Of a DNA stretch of 64,000 nucleotides, positions 1-12,308 are shown in pieces. The notes beneath the pieces are model-generated. The model did no database searches. It had not been told where the DNA came from and was given only the letters and a program-made list of their open reading frames with translations. Made by a program: the position numbers and the translations under genes. Position 1 is the stretch's first letter, and the number at the start of each line of letters is the position of its first letter. The stretch is from Aphrocallistes beatrix (lineage: Eukaryota > Porifera > Hexactinellida > Sceptrulophora > Aphrocallistidae), in the NCBI GenBank assembly GCA_963281255.1, contig OY725491.1, forward strand, positions 4,948,857-5,012,856, written 5' to 3'.

Positions 1-1689
1 ACTCATAGACTCCTTTAAGTAAGGACTGTAGCGCGTTCAATCTCGGGTCCTGGAACTTGAGTCTATTGTGTATTATTGATATCCCGTAATCCGCTCAAGT
101 TAGACATGGGAGATGTATTGTTGTATAGGAAGTCGTATTTTTAGAGTACATTGGTCATGATGGCCTACCTCAACTATGTGTGGAATGTGAGTTATGTGTT
201 TTTTCACACCTGTTTTTCACAGATTTAAGATACATTTTGGCAATTTTCTGGCCTGTTTTAAGCACATTTTAAAGCGTTATTAATGTATGATTTTCAAAAA
301 ATCAAAAAATCAATAATCAAAAAATAGCTTTTTAATGCAAATTACGGTTAGAAGAGAGTCCGCTTTAATTAAACAATGCTAGCTTATTTTTAGGCGTATA
401 GTATATCGAAAACATAAGTGGCATATCGAGTTTGAAATGAAAAGTCTCTCTATAATGCACACAAATTTAACAAGTACACTATATTTCTTTATTAAATTAG
501 ACCTAACATATGCATAATTGAGTGAGCAGAAGTAGGCTTTTTGCTATTTGTCTCTAAGATTCTAAATATAGCAGTGTACTTCAATTAATTTGCTAATTAA
601 TTATTATTTTACAATGAAGATCAACATTAATGAAGCAACCCTGTCGCATGAATACAGAAAATATTCACGATCGTACACAATTATTCAGAAAATGAGTGCA
701 ATTGTATTGCAATGTGAAGTAACAATAAATTCAGGCAAATTGAAGCAATACAAGGATTTACATAAATTCAGCAACAAATTCAGATGCAAATATGTTAAAA
801 AGCTCGATTAAATAGAAGCAATTAATTTATCAATATTCATTTCTCAATTTTTCTACTATAATGTAATCTGAATTATGGTCATTAGAGAACGATCACATTA
901 CCGTAATCTCTTAAATATTCATTTTTCACTAATTACCTAGAACCCTATTAATGCTAATGTTCCAAAAATTTTCGATGAAGATAAACCTTTCCAAAAATTT
1001 GTCCTTACAGCATTGTTGATGAACATGAAAGTATCGATTGAGTGGATTTTCAGGTTTACCAAATGTATGTTTTAGTGAACTATTATACTTGTATTCTACA
1101 TTGGTGTCTGTAGGATCTAAAGCAGCAGCTGGGATCAATTTGTTGGCGCATTGTTTCAACCTAAAAAATTAAATGAAACCACTTTTTCTTTTGATCCATC
1201 TTCAAATATGAAAGTTAAGTAGAAGGTACACCATATATGTAGGTATATTTACAAATGTTGGTTGATATAACAGGGACCTCAAATTCAAGTAACTATCTGG
1301 ATTCGTGACCTGAAATTAGCAATTGAGTATGTGGGACATTGGCTCTGTGAGGCAAGCTAACCAATTCAAAAAATTTGTCCATGCATAAAACCGGAGTCCA
1401 TTGAAGTTAATACAATATTGACAGAGTAATTGTCAAACATGCAAGATATATTATCACTAGCAATATTCCACCGAAAATGCTAAAACTTTGAAATCAATTC
1501 ATGGATTGATTCTAGAAAATCATTATACTACGGCACCCGTTCAATGAATAGTCCTTATGGATTTATAACGGAAAAGTTGTGCAATTCTGATTGAAATGTT
1601 AACATATTTGAATCTTATGATGTATTTGCTGAATTTTCATATATAAAATTTATGTCAATACTATATTTACTTGTGACTATATATTTTTG
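1..1689. other. Gene-free stretch, left edge
   Basis: AT-rich sequence. The open frames at 590-811 (+) and 929-1159 (-) resemble no family I know and are within chance expectation. Nothing else seen. Confidence 0.5.
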
Positions 1690-1830
1690 ATTATTCTTTC
1701 TGAACTTGGCCAAAACTTGCTTATTACTGATAACTTCCAGAATGAAGAACCATAATCCCATTAGACCATTGACAGTGATGAATATCCAGTCAAGAATTGT
1801 ATCCTAAACATGCTGAGAACTCCTTAGAAA
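1690..1830 (-). pseudogene. Lone TM6/TM7 fragment of a fourth adhesion-GPCR copy
   Basis: The minus strand reads LDWIFITVNGLMGLWFFILE and then NKQVLAKFRKNNQKY, which lines up with VQWSFIITNGLMGIFFFFVI and NAEVKKLLKKKKGEY of gene 1 TM7 and its juxtamembrane end. No other part of the gene is recognisable nearby. Confidence 0.7.
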
Positions 1831-1927
1831 AAATGTATTGCCGACAAAACCTGCCTGAATATGCCCACGAAACTTATTGATTCATTAATCCACTAGTAAT
1901 CATCAGGACTAGAGATAGTGTTATTAG

Positions 1928-2336
1928 TAGGGCTTACAATCCCGGGATCCAGATCCATTTCACATCCGGGATTCAATCCCAGGATTTGTTTTTTTAACCC
2001 CGATCCCGATTTCCAATCCCGGGATTATTTCTCAATTCCGGGATTCCGAGTTTAGCAGAAAATGTCTTTAATTAAGTAGTCAAAGCATGGGACTGGTTTG
2101 CTTGTATGAATGCAAACGTATTTGATTAGATTACTGCTAAGAAATTATAAGCATCCTTATAATTTCTTAGCAACTCTTATTTGGATTCAGTGTTCATTGA
2201 TAATCTTTGTGGTCATTGTTGTTATTATTTAACAAACAATGACTCAAAGATTACTATTTAAATCATGACTAATATATATAATTGTTTGATCCCGAAATCC
2301 CGGAATTACAAAATATGTCCGGGATTGTAACCCCTA
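1928..2336. mobile_element. hAT-type MITE (409 bp)
   Basis: Terminal inverted repeats TAGGGSTTACAATCCCGG (one mismatch) are flanked by a perfect 8-bp duplication GTTATTAG at 1920-1927 and 2337-2344. Further CCCGGGATT repeats lie just inside both ends. No coding potential. Confidence 0.88.
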
Positions 2337-2807
2337 GTTATTAGTTGAACAAAAATTTTTTGAATTTCTAAACTGAGTATTATGTAACCAAATATAGAGT
2401 TCATTACAATATGAGTGCAAAATATATTATGGCATAGCACCATCTGTATGGAAATTAATGGAATATTTCATTGTTTAGTCATATAAATTTGCCCTCGCAT
2501 TGTGTGCATGCAAACCCCAATACTAATAGTTGAATCCAAATTAGTAGAAAATGAAAACTTTAGAAAGCAGTAGGGTAGAACCTCTAATGGGTGAATATTT
2601 TATTTATATACAATGTAGGCTTAAAAGAGTTTATTTTTTTAATTTAGAAAACCTTGTAAATAGAGTTATAGAGGTAGTTATTATACTACTACGTATTAGT
2701 TTTAGTTGGAATACTACTAAGTGATATATTCATAAACGTACCTATATGTCTTCAGGTATAGTAACTGTAATCATCAATCAATTTTTCGAGCCTTAATCTT
2801 ATCGGTA

Positions 2808-3302
2808 AACCTATTATGTACAATATTACTGGAAGCTTATCAAATTACAAACATTGATTTACAACTTAAAAGAGAATTACAAATGTATTTTCAAGAAACG
2901 GTTCCGAAACGGGAAAATTTTAATCTTTTTGATTGGTGGAAGAAGAATAAACTTCGGTTCCCATTATTATCAATAGTTTCCATGAGACTATTGGTGATTC
3001 AGGCATCCTCATCAGAAAGCGAGAGACACTTTAATGCCTTTCATGCCCGGCATTTCGTAACATCTCAACGGATTGCAATGTTGCCAGAGACTATTGAAGC
3101 TGTGTCTGTTGTGTCAGAAGGTTATAAAAGCAACTTGATTTACTGATTGTGTTAGACTAAATACTTACATTTACTTGCTCCTAATGATGGAATCATAATC
3201 GATCAGAATGGGTCATGACCCATGGGTCAATGGGTCATGGGTCACTACTTCGATGGGTCACATGGGTCATGGGTCACTTTATGTGACCCATTTGCAACTC
3301 TG
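2808..3302 (+). mobile_element. hAT transposon 3' end with transposase C-terminus
   Basis: An open frame of about 110 codons ends in a hAT dimerisation domain: FDWWKKNKLRFPLLSIVSM, VIQASSSESERHFNAFHAR, RIAMLPETIEAV. After the stop, many GGGTCA/TGACCC repeats lead to an end reading GCAACTCTG (CAGAGTTGC inverted), a usual hAT terminus. The upstream part and left terminus are not found, so this is a 5'-truncated copy whose domain has no stops. Confidence 0.8.
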
Positions 3303-4174
3303 CTGTGCAGTATTTGCTGAGAGACAAATTATTCCAGCTTTGTTGTACCAAGCCAGGATTTCCTAATTAGCATTGCGCTAATTAGGACTTCCTACTCGGT
3401 GCAGAACAAAAGACTAGACAAAATATTGATAATTGCAAATTTTTATTTTATCAATTACCCTTTTCTTATTCGTTTTAGCAAATTGTACAGCTATTACATA
3501 ATATATATAGTCAATTAGTGTTCAATTGTAAATCTAGTTTCAATTAAATTGTTGCGCCTAGATCGATTAAATACATGTGGTGGTGAAATCATCAAATTAA
3601 AGATAAACGACAATGCGTGGATGTACATTGCTATTCTTCTTCAAATACAGCTGGAGCAGCTGCTATTAATTGTTAGCAAACACTTTCAACTTCTTTATTG
3701 AATTACAAGTGAGATACAATACGGTAGAGCATTTTATATTTGATTCTCCTTCACTCTTTTGATCAGAATATTAACAATTTTTCCCTCAGACTGAGGTTAA
3801 TTCCTTTGTATGGTATTTCTTCATAGTTTGGAGGTAGTATAGTGCTGGAGTTTAGAGATGGAAAACAAGTGTTTGCAAGACTTCGATCGGTAGACAAGTT
3901 ATTTCATCTACTATTTCGTTACTTTGTATGTTTCTTACATACACATTCCCTTCTATTTTTAATGGACTTTATCTAGTCACAGAAAATCCGCGCACCTAAA
4001 ATATGCATTAACATTGAAATTTACCTTAAAATTGCCCAGATCCCTTGCGGACTCTCCCATTTGTTTTTAAAAGTCACTCAACACAAAATATAACGAGTTG
4101 ATTTTTGTGCCCCAAAATATATATATACGCAGTAGATCTATATATCTTATATGTATACTATAGATAAGCTTATA

Positions 4175-4890
4175 CAGTAGAACCCCTCATAACGGTCGCC
4201 CCAGAATAGCGTCCACCTCGATATTCTAGACACTTTCTAAAGTCGGACTTCAAATAGCCATAACATTGATTTAGTTCAGAATTACGGCCACCCCGCTATT
4301 CCGAATCCCGTCATTTGTTTTAGAACAAATCCATATTTTTAACCTCGGAATTACAAACCAATTACCTTAAACAATAGGTAATCATTATCACACGTTTGAA
4401 AACGAAAACAATTTCTTGGCAATAAAATAATAATACATTGTACGAGTAATCTCTATAAATGTAAAGCATACTCTGTCAATAATTCATAAGATATTAATGG
4501 CATCAAGCAAACGCAATGAACTGGCTCTCAAAGTCGAGCTAATTCAAAATTCTTCGGGTAATCGCATCGGCAATTGGCAAAAAAAATTAATATCGGAAGA
4601 ACCCAGGTATCCTCCATACTTAATTGAAAAACAGAGCATTTGATCTTACTATGATGTCTTCTTTTGAAGACAAAGTTAACCCAAAGGCAATTTCCACACA
4701 TTTTTCAGGTAATTAAGAGCAATCCAAATTAACAGTAATTATGTAATAGTACGTATACTATAATTGGTATATTAAGGTTAATGTTGATGAAATATGGCTT
4801 CTTTCAAAAAAATTTCACAATTACGGCCACCCCGAAATTAAGGTCGCTTTCCTCAGTTCCAAGGGTGGCCGTAACTCCGGGGTTCCACTG
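4175..4890 (+). mobile_element. pogo/Tigger-like element (716 bp) with transposase N-terminal remnant
   Basis: Ends CAGTAGAACCCC and GGGGTTCCACTG lie between TA dinucleotides. From about 4498 the inside reads MASSKRNELALKVELIQNSS and, in another frame, IGRTQVSSILN, which is the CENP-B-type helix-turn-helix start of Tigger transposases. The remainder of the transposase is gone. Confidence 0.78.
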
Positions 4891-4990
4891 TATTTCAAAC
4901 GTGCTTTATTCACTTGCGCAGCAGGGTTACGAACAATAAGCTCGCCTACTGGAAAGTCTTTTCTGCCTTAGTGTCTTAGTAAGGTGCTTA

Positions 4991-5440
4991 CATAGCCTAC
5001 TGTATATAAGGCCTCACAGTAACTTGCGGATTTTGGACTAGGGATGCGGTAGAAGATGGTTAAACTAATACATGAGCTGCCTTAAATCATCAACCAAGCG
5101 CAATCGAGCTTAGAAATGTATTACCAGCATATATAAATATGGTATCAAAGTACCCATATCCGTTGTCAAAATTTAGACTAGTCACCATATAATTGCGCAA
5201 TAGGTTATATTTGGGGCAAATTTATTGATTTTCAGAGGCCGTTTAAGGGCATTTCTAAGTGTTTGTATTATAAAATTTTTAGCATTGAACTGAACTATGA
5301 ATGGGTTGATGCGAAAGATTTGGATTTTTTTCATGGAATGTTGCTACATTCCAGTATTGCAATGGAAATGTGTTTTGGTCAGTTGGCGTCATATCTTGGA
5401 AACCACAAGAGCTAGACATTAGAATGTAATATGTTCCTAC
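4991..5440 (+). mobile_element. Palindrome-family element, one arm only
   Basis: Begins CATAGCCTACTGTATATAAG and follows the left arm of the copy at 61771 to about the GAGCTAGACATT stretch. The opposite arm is absent, so this is a truncated member. Confidence 0.75.
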
Positions 5441-5679
5441 TTTGCGTTAGTTTCTCATTTAAGCGGGAAAAACAATACGTTAGTGAAAAATTACAAAATT
5501 TCAATTCGTTAAGATTCATTCGACAACATATTTTTTTCTTAAATTCTCCAGTTGTAGATTTTTAAGTACCATGAGAGCTACATATTGGAGATTTTGCTAC
5601 AGGTTCTGGTGGTAGATTCAGGGTATATAATAAACTATATTGTTCCTCAGAATTCTTAAAACTTACCTGTTAAAACTTA

Positions 5680-6545
5680 AGTTAAAACTTACCTCTGAAT
5701 ACTACCTGAGTAAAGAAGCCTAATCCCATAACCATTGACAATGATGAAATTGCATTTGAGAATAGCTTCTTGAATAATAATGTTGAGTAGGATAATTAAC
5801 CAAGGTAGTCCAAGCACAGGTGCCAATGTCAATCATGTGATTAATGGACTCATAACATTGCTTATCAGATATTGCTGTCATCAATGGAAGATCTAACTTG
5901 GATAATTCAATAATCGCAATCTTCAGGAATAAGACATTGATAGTATGCGTGATCATAATTGGTCCAATGAAGGGACAAATCACACCTTCTTCAACGTTAA
6001 TAAAATATTAACTGCTTTCATCGACGTAATAGTTTGTGTAATGGCTAATGTGATCACTGGAATGAAGATTGGAAATCGCCAACCAAATAGAATGAAAAAT
6101 CTTTTTGTTAAACATTATACCTAAATATAAGGAAAGTTCATCCAGGTCATTATCATCAAGCCAAAATGCATCACGAAATAAGCTGAAATGAAGAAGATGG
6201 TTGAAAGGTATAGTGGAGCTCAGAACAAAAATTGTAAAATTGCACATGCTTGTGACTGTCTTGTACAATATGTACACTCCTAAACAGAGAGTCAAGTAAA
6301 TACTGCTAAACAGGAGTAGTTAAGTAGAAATACAACTCCCTTGCATAGTATACTGTGTGATCATATGCATCTGTAGCTTGTATACCGAATACAAACAATC
6401 CAGTAACTAGCAACAAATATAGTTTGATTGGAACTCTTTTCGATTACAGTGAGGCCTTCACTAAAGCCATTTGTACCATTCAAGAATACGCATATACTGT
6501 ATGAAGATATGTCAAAATATATATTGAATGAGAATGCCACTAGAA
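5680..6545 (-). pseudogene. Decayed adhesion-GPCR copy: GPS and 7TM region
   Basis: The minus strand reads VAFSFNIYFDISS, CVFLNGTNGFSEGLTVIE (GPS start, compare CVFLNGTSW in gene 1), then LLVTGLFVFGIQ (TM2), LCKGVVFLLNYSCLAVFT (TM3), LFGWRFPIFIPVITLAI (TM4) and a TM7 scrap AISSLSMVMGLGFF. TM1 and the HLTSFAV segment are missing, several frame changes and stops interrupt it, and exon spacing is lost. It is a third family member, much older than the gene 1/gene 2 split to judge by divergence. Confidence 0.8.
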
Positions 6546-6621
6546 AATTCGTAGATGCACTAGTATTAATAGGTTAAACTTTTGCTTTTAGTCTCTATAA
6601 TAATTACAGAGTATAGAGCAG

Positions 6622-6665
6622 GGGTGTCAAACCTATGGCCCGCAAGGAGTCCGAGATGAGGAATC
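6622..6665 (+). mobile_element. Solo hAT-type terminus
   Basis: CAGGGGTGTCAAACCTATGG then CCCGC is a common hAT end sequence. No partner end was found, so only a fragment is claimed. Confidence 0.45.
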
Positions 6666-7129
6666 ATGAGCCAAGTTGGACTGATTTTTCTTGTTTTTCT
6701 ACCTGTGAATTTTGGCAATTTTATAGAGAGTATATTCCATTATTCCACCACAGCAGTACATTTCACAAATATTATATTTAACAAAAGCTCATTGCAACAA
6801 TATTCAAAATTTAAAAACATCATTTTATACCCTTATCTACGGTCAACTTTTCTAAATATGTTTAGACTTTCCCAAATAATTTCACAAACCAACATGATTT
6901 TTCCTCAAATAAATAGAATCATTTTAGAACATTACTTTTAGAAATATACATACATACTTGTTTGTTTTGTTAAGTATTTGATTGGTCGAATTTCAGGTTC
7001 TACTCCAGCAGCATTACAGCATTTTGTGTAGTTGTTATATTCTTGGAAATTGATTTGCACTGAAATTTCTTTTCAATGGCTATAGCATAAGACATAGTGT
7101 ATAGTTGATATACTGCAGAGGATAAAAAT

Positions 7130-7770
7130 TAGAGGCATAGCCAGGGTGCGACATGTAGGGCCAAGGCTGCACACTGAAAATTCCTGCTACATGACAGGCC
7201 CAATCGATTTTTTTGTCAAGGCCCCGTGGCATTGCCGCAGGTAAACATTTAGCAATACCCCGGGTCTATACTATTATTGGGGACTGATTACAATACAACA
7301 TGAATGTAATAAAATTATAAGTATAATAAAAAAGTGGAAGAAAATGTTTGAAAGAAGAAGCCTCACCTATTTAATTAAGTGTCCGGTTCCCGTATTTGAG
7401 ATAACCAATACATGTCACACGAATTGTAGTGTGCAGTACTTTAGATTAAATCTTATAATTGAGGGCATGCCTAATTTCCGGGACGGGACGGGTTAAGATG
7501 CCTAATTTCCGGGACGGGACGGGTTAAGATACCCAATTTCAGGGACGGGATGCAGTCCCGTCCCGGAAATTAGGCATGCCCTACGATTGAATATAAAGGA
7601 TATTTGCGGACTTGAGTCGATTAAAGAAGTATAATGACATACTATGTTATATACTCAAAGCCACAGGGCAATGCCGCAGCTGAAGGCGTAGGACGGCACG
7701 TGGCCGAGCTATGCAGGCCGCGATTGAAAATATTGTGCCGCACCCTAAAAAGATGCTAACTACGCCTCTA
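7130..7770. mobile_element. hAT-type non-autonomous element (641 bp) carrying a nested MITE
   Basis: Inverted ends TAGAGGCRTAG are flanked by an 8-bp duplication ATAAAAAT at 7122-7129 and 7771-7778. Both inner flanks carry AGGGTGCG and GC-rich GGCAATGCCGCAG motifs. A second, smaller MITE (7463-7581) sits inside. Confidence 0.83.
7463..7581. mobile_element. hAT-type MITE, GGGCATGCC family (copy 1, nested)
   Basis: Inverted ends GGGCATGCCTAATTTCCGGG; the left end carries an extra tandem copy of the terminal unit. The flanking duplication is imperfect. Sister copies at 21021 and 37790 have clean 8-bp duplications. Confidence 0.8.
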
Positions 7771-8757
7771 ATAAAAATATATGTATTTGATTGCGTTCGT
7801 TGTAATATGTCGCATTTGATTTTGAAGAGGTGCATCTGACACTTAAAGAGAATAAGTGGATTATATTTCGGGAAAGATTTGGACATTTGAGTATAATAGA
7901 TAAATGGAAAATATATATAACAATTATACTTGCATAGCAAAGAGAAAACCATCTAATTATAATTTAATAAATTGAATTCTCAATAACATGACTCAATACT
8001 GAAAATGAATATAATTGGTTGGATTAGACAACACGATGCTATTTTCAGCTCATGAGAACAGATCAAATGGTGAATCGATATAATTTTCCCTATGTTTGTG
8101 ATATCGTAAGAATATCTAGATATGACTGATCATAGTATCAAGTAATTCATCCTTGTTGTATTAAATATTAACTCCGGTTTTATAGCGGTTAGAGTTGCCT
8201 TACTCATTACTCATTCAAATGTAATTATTCAAGATTGGATTTATCACATAGTAAGCACATAACTAGAAAGTATAAAATATCTGTATATCCACAATATGTA
8301 TAATATAAATTGAACAATTTACAGTGAATGCACAGCATAAAGATGTTTATCCATCAATTCAGGAATGGTATTCTTAGTGATATAATTTACTTCAGGATTC
8401 TCTTCTTATTTATGCTAAATGGATTACCTACTTTATGGAACGTTTACTTCGTGAAGAGAATTTGGTATTTCTTACGTTTGTATCGCAGGTCAAAGGAAGA
8501 GGATAAATCTGAGGCATTCGATGACCCAAAAGAGAAAGCACTTCATTACAAAGTTGAATTAGTGAAATACATATTTTTATTGATCATCAATAACAATGAG
8601 ATGAGTATAGTTATAATAGATCAATTGGGATTATTGATGACATCTATAAAACAGAACAATACTGCACTTTACGATTGTACGAGTGGAACTACTGACATAT
8701 CCAACATTGCTTTCCATCTTATTAGTAATCCATGGGCAGCAGTCTTCATCGCCGTTG

Positions 8758-9044
8758 GACAAGTGGGGTTAGTTCGAATTAATGGGGTCACTGGATTACT
8801 GCAGGTTTATACTTCTGGATGGAGATATATGTGCGATGATTATTGGACAATGGATGACACGCATACAGTTTGTAGGCAATTAGGGTATAGGAGAGCCTCC
8901 AGTTATCTAACCAGTATAACAGTAACGATCAATCTACAATTAATAATGTCAGATGTTCTGGAAACAAACTGCACCTCAATGAATGTGATTATACTGATGA
9001 ATATTGTGCAAGAAATGAAAAAGTGAAGGTGTTATGCGATGCAA
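8758..9044 (+). pseudogene. Decayed SRCR exon, plus strand (remnant 1)
   Basis: GLVRINGVTGLLQVYTSG, WRYMCDDYWTMDDTHTVCRQ and LGYRRASSY give a clear SRCR start. After about 8920 homology continues in another frame (NVRCSGNKLHLNECDYTDEY, VLCDAT), so there is one frameshift. An open frame extends about 430 nt upstream of the domain but resembles nothing I know. Confidence 0.8.
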
Positions 9045-9135
9045 CTAAGTTACTCTATTAAATGAAATTCAGATGGAAAAAAATAAAATCTGTTCTAAGT
9101 TTCTATATCAAACATTTTAAGTTACTTTGATCCAG

Positions 9136-9445
9136 GTGGTTGTGAGTCATTGCTACCCAATATTGAGGGGAGGAACCAGATAGCATATTATTGCAACAAT
9201 AATGACTGGTACTACATATGTGCTGATGAGTCTACACTTTAAACAGCCGATGTTGTCTGTAAAGAGAATGCTAACACCACTGCAGGCTCTTATCAATCTA
9301 TTAATCGACTAACAGCGCCATTTAACTATGAAATCATCCGAAACGTTTTGTTTGCACCGGAAATGAGATGTCATTATGTGACTGCACAACAATTAATCAG
9401 GCCTGTTCGAGTGGAAACATTGTTCAAATCCGATGTAATTTCCAG
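9136..9445 (+). pseudogene. Decayed SRCR-like (variant) exon, plus strand (remnant 2)
   Basis: GGCESLLPNIEGRNQIAYY and WYYICADEST, then a stop where the family has an AEN-type triplet before ADVVCKEN. A later frameshift precedes the CTGNEMSLCDC stretch and closing IRCNF. The AG acceptor and GT donor are still visible. Confidence 0.8.
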
Positions 9446-9644
9446 GTATAATTTTTTACTGTACGTATTATGAACCTACTTAGTAGTACTTGTTAATTAT
9501 TTTTATCTTCTGGCAATTACTTGGAATTTATTAAACAATGAATCCAGTTATTTCAAGAGCATTATGCTAATATTAAGCTCTAATATAGCATGCATCTAAC
9601 GGATGTAGATTGTATACGTATAATTGTATTCAACTGTCATTTAG

Positions 9645-9836
9645 AAAATGGAGAATTACGCTTAAGTGATGGACACAGAGGTATCCTAGATTTCTATAAG
9701 AATGGATGGAAATTTGCCTGTAACCTAAATGGAGCAATTTGTTTAGGAAATGAGACAAGTATTCAAGATTGTGAATACAGAAAATACGCTTTTAATTGCT
9801 CTTTCATTTCCCATGTTAATATCACATGTGAATCAG
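9645..9836 (+). pseudogene. Shortened SRCR exon, plus strand (remnant 3)
   Basis: NGELRLSDGHRGILDFYKNG, WKFAC, then straight to ICLGNETSIQDCEYRKYAFN and ITCESG. The middle of the domain, including the VACRQLGY strand, is deleted. The exon is still open, phase 1-1, with a TTTAG acceptor and GTAA donor. With remnants 1 and 2 it repeats the canonical/variant/canonical order of gene 1 but inverted. Confidence 0.8.
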
Positions 9837-10356
9837 GTAATTTAATGACTAATCATTAACTATATGAAATGTCCTAGAAATTATATGTTTATAAGACATA
9901 CACCAAGGGGACAAAAGTGTTTGAAAACTACATCATTTTACATACGAATTGTACTAAAATGTGTCTATTCATGAAGAGGATTACTTCAAATATGTCGACA
10001 TTTCAAATGATTTGAATTCCTTAGAACGGCGATCAGTAAATACCTATGTCGAACGGGTGAAATATAAATTCTTAAACTAATGCTATTAAATGTCACAATA
10101 AGTTATTTAAGTAACAATTTAATAAGGCATCTCAAATATCAGCTAATAGTTTCTTAAATTTAAATACAATTAAATATACAAACAACACTTATTCAAAATG
10201 CTCCCAATCTGATGGATGTAAATTCTCCAATAAATATCTCCTACCACTCACCTTGTAGAAAAGTACATTTGCTACTTAGTGACCTAATTAGTATGTACGT
10301 GGAGTACGAAAATTCTGAACAAAGGAATCCTTCTCTGAGTCTTCTCTTCCAGAGTA

Positions 10357-10480
10357 CAGGCCCGGCGGAAGCAACTTTTTATTGGTCCGGCCATTGCGAA
10401 AGTTGGTCCGGCCAAAAGCAAATTTGCATATGAAAATAAGCCATAATGACATAAAATTGGTCCGGCTAAAGCCGGCCCTG
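10357..10480. mobile_element. Small MITE with CAGGSCCGGC ends (124 bp)
   Basis: Ends CAGGCCCGGC and GCCGGCCCTG, with TTGGTCCGGC repeated inside. GAGTA directly flanks both ends, a possible 5-bp target duplication. Superfamily uncertain. Confidence 0.55.
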
Positions 10481-10674
10481 GAGTATCCTATTATCTCTCC
10501 ATCAGAGGTTGTGTCATCCAATCATTGATATGATTTAATTCTTTTTTTATGATAAATTTGATCAAGATTCCAATGCAAATGAATAGATATGCTTCTAGAC
10601 CTGTACTAACTACGAGCATGAAATTACACTATACTTTACCAATGAAGAAAGGGAGATGAAATGTTGGAAATAAG

Positions 10675-11903
10675 CTAATGATTATCGAACTGAAGATATT
10701 GTGCTTGTATAGAATTAGCAGTGAAGATAAAAACGACCTCAAAAATAAGATCCAAAAAATTTAAACTATCCCGCCACCACTGAAAACGCATAAAAATAAC
10801 GATTGGCAAGTTTCTTTTTTCCCAAGTAGTCCTTTTGAGTAGAATAGATAAATGCTTCATCTCTTCTACCTTCAACATAGCATAAAAAGAGCGAGATGAA
10901 GAGATGTACGCACACAAATCAAAATGGAAAAAGGTGAATGAAGAAGTCTATATATCATAAATGTTTTAAGAAATAGAACAACATAAGTACAATCTCGTAG
11001 CCTATATATATGCTATACCTAAATACCCAATACAGTCAACTCCGCTTAATAGGGTCACTGTTTAATCGGGCCACTTTTGGCAGGACCGGAATAACTCACA
11101 CATAGAAGTTAATACAAAACATTTTCGGTTAACAGGGTTCTACGCATTATTGAGGCAAAATGTTCTCTGACCGATGTGACCCTATTAAGCGGAGTCGACT
11201 GTATTTATAAGGTAAGTTAAGGGAGGTTCTCCTCACAATGATCAGAAACAGAGCCTATAAGGAAAAGTAAACTTCCAATAATTAATTTCATGCTCTCCTG
11301 GATCATTACCACTCCATTCATCTTAACATTAAGCGACAAATTAGTTTGATTCCCAGCAACATTGCTGGAGTTTTCAGACAGTGTAAAGATAGAACTGATA
11401 ATCAAGCCCTAAAACCTGGATAATTCCCGAGAGAACACTCGATGATATTTCCAGCATCAAAGGAATAATAATGAAATTACGGACAATGGATTGTATTTCC
11501 AGATTTTTTAGTACTTTGTTCAAGTCGATGATGAATATTGAATAAAGAACATTCTTAATCCTCAACCGAATCGAATATTTTTGATAAGCAAAGTATCCCG
11601 ACGCCAAAAACATAATGTTAAGGTATGAGATAAAAAGTATCGGGCTGAGTTTATAAAAATAATTGCGTCCGTATTCCACGATTAAAAAATATTAGATAGT
11701 TTTATTTTCCAACTTATACTGTTGTTTGTATGGAAACATATAAATACTTTGATTGCATGTAGGATTCTCAGCGATTTCAACATCTTTCTAAGAAAAATGC
11801 ACATATCAGCTTTAGTTGTATTTTGAAATGTATATTTATTATGAAGTAAGCGGAAAGATTTTGAATGGTAACAATATCTCTCTTTAAATTGTTTTATCAC
11901 CAA
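10675..11903 (-). other. Run of hydrophobic open frames, unrecognised
   Basis: Downstream of gene 1, successive minus-strand frames (11903-11682, 11679-11374, 11405-11217, 10917-10675) are hydrophobic, e.g. LSPILFISYLNIMFLASGYF and LDLIFEVVFIF. They could be remains of a membrane-protein gene, or chance in AT-rich DNA. A small MITE lies between two of them. No family match; function not assigned. Confidence 0.2.
11033..11201. mobile_element. pogo/Tigger-like MITE (169 bp), CAGTCRACTCCGC family
   Basis: Near-perfect inverted repeats CAGTCRACTCCGCTTAATAG flanked by TA. A sister copy is at 44526-44713 and a short relative at 34716-34783. Confidence 0.85.
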
Positions 11904-12308
11904 AAATGTTATCAGAGGATTTTACAGGAAAAACTATCATTTGTTAGGTATAACTCTTGAAATATTAACAGCTATATTGAATTCAGAAATTGGGAATAAT
12001 GACTATACCATGGTCAACATACTCATATATGATATCACATGGAATATCATTGAAGAATCATGAAGTCACTGTATAGTTTTAAATGCTTAAAACTGGTTCT
12101 TGGTTTACACCAAGAAAAAGCCCCTAATGATAAGTTATTTTTAAAATACAAGGTTCAATAGCACTCAATAATCATACACACACTCATACACTGGGAATAT
12201 AAATTTGAAAATTAGAAACATATTCCCATTTTCTATACCAGATCAGTTTGAGCAATTATGTTAAAAGAAATTCATGAGTTAATATTAAGTTAGCGCCCTA
12301 GTTCAAAT
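11904..12308. other. 3' flank of gene 1
   Basis: This must contain the 3' UTR of gene 1. No clear AATAAA polyadenylation signal is seen within 400 nt of the stop on the minus strand. Nothing else recognised. Confidence 0.4.

Noticed and set aside
8328-8757. N-terminal part of the 232-codon plus-strand frame as a new protein
   Set aside because: Only the SRCR part is recognisable; the upstream portion is low-complexity AT-rich translation with no domain and may be intron.
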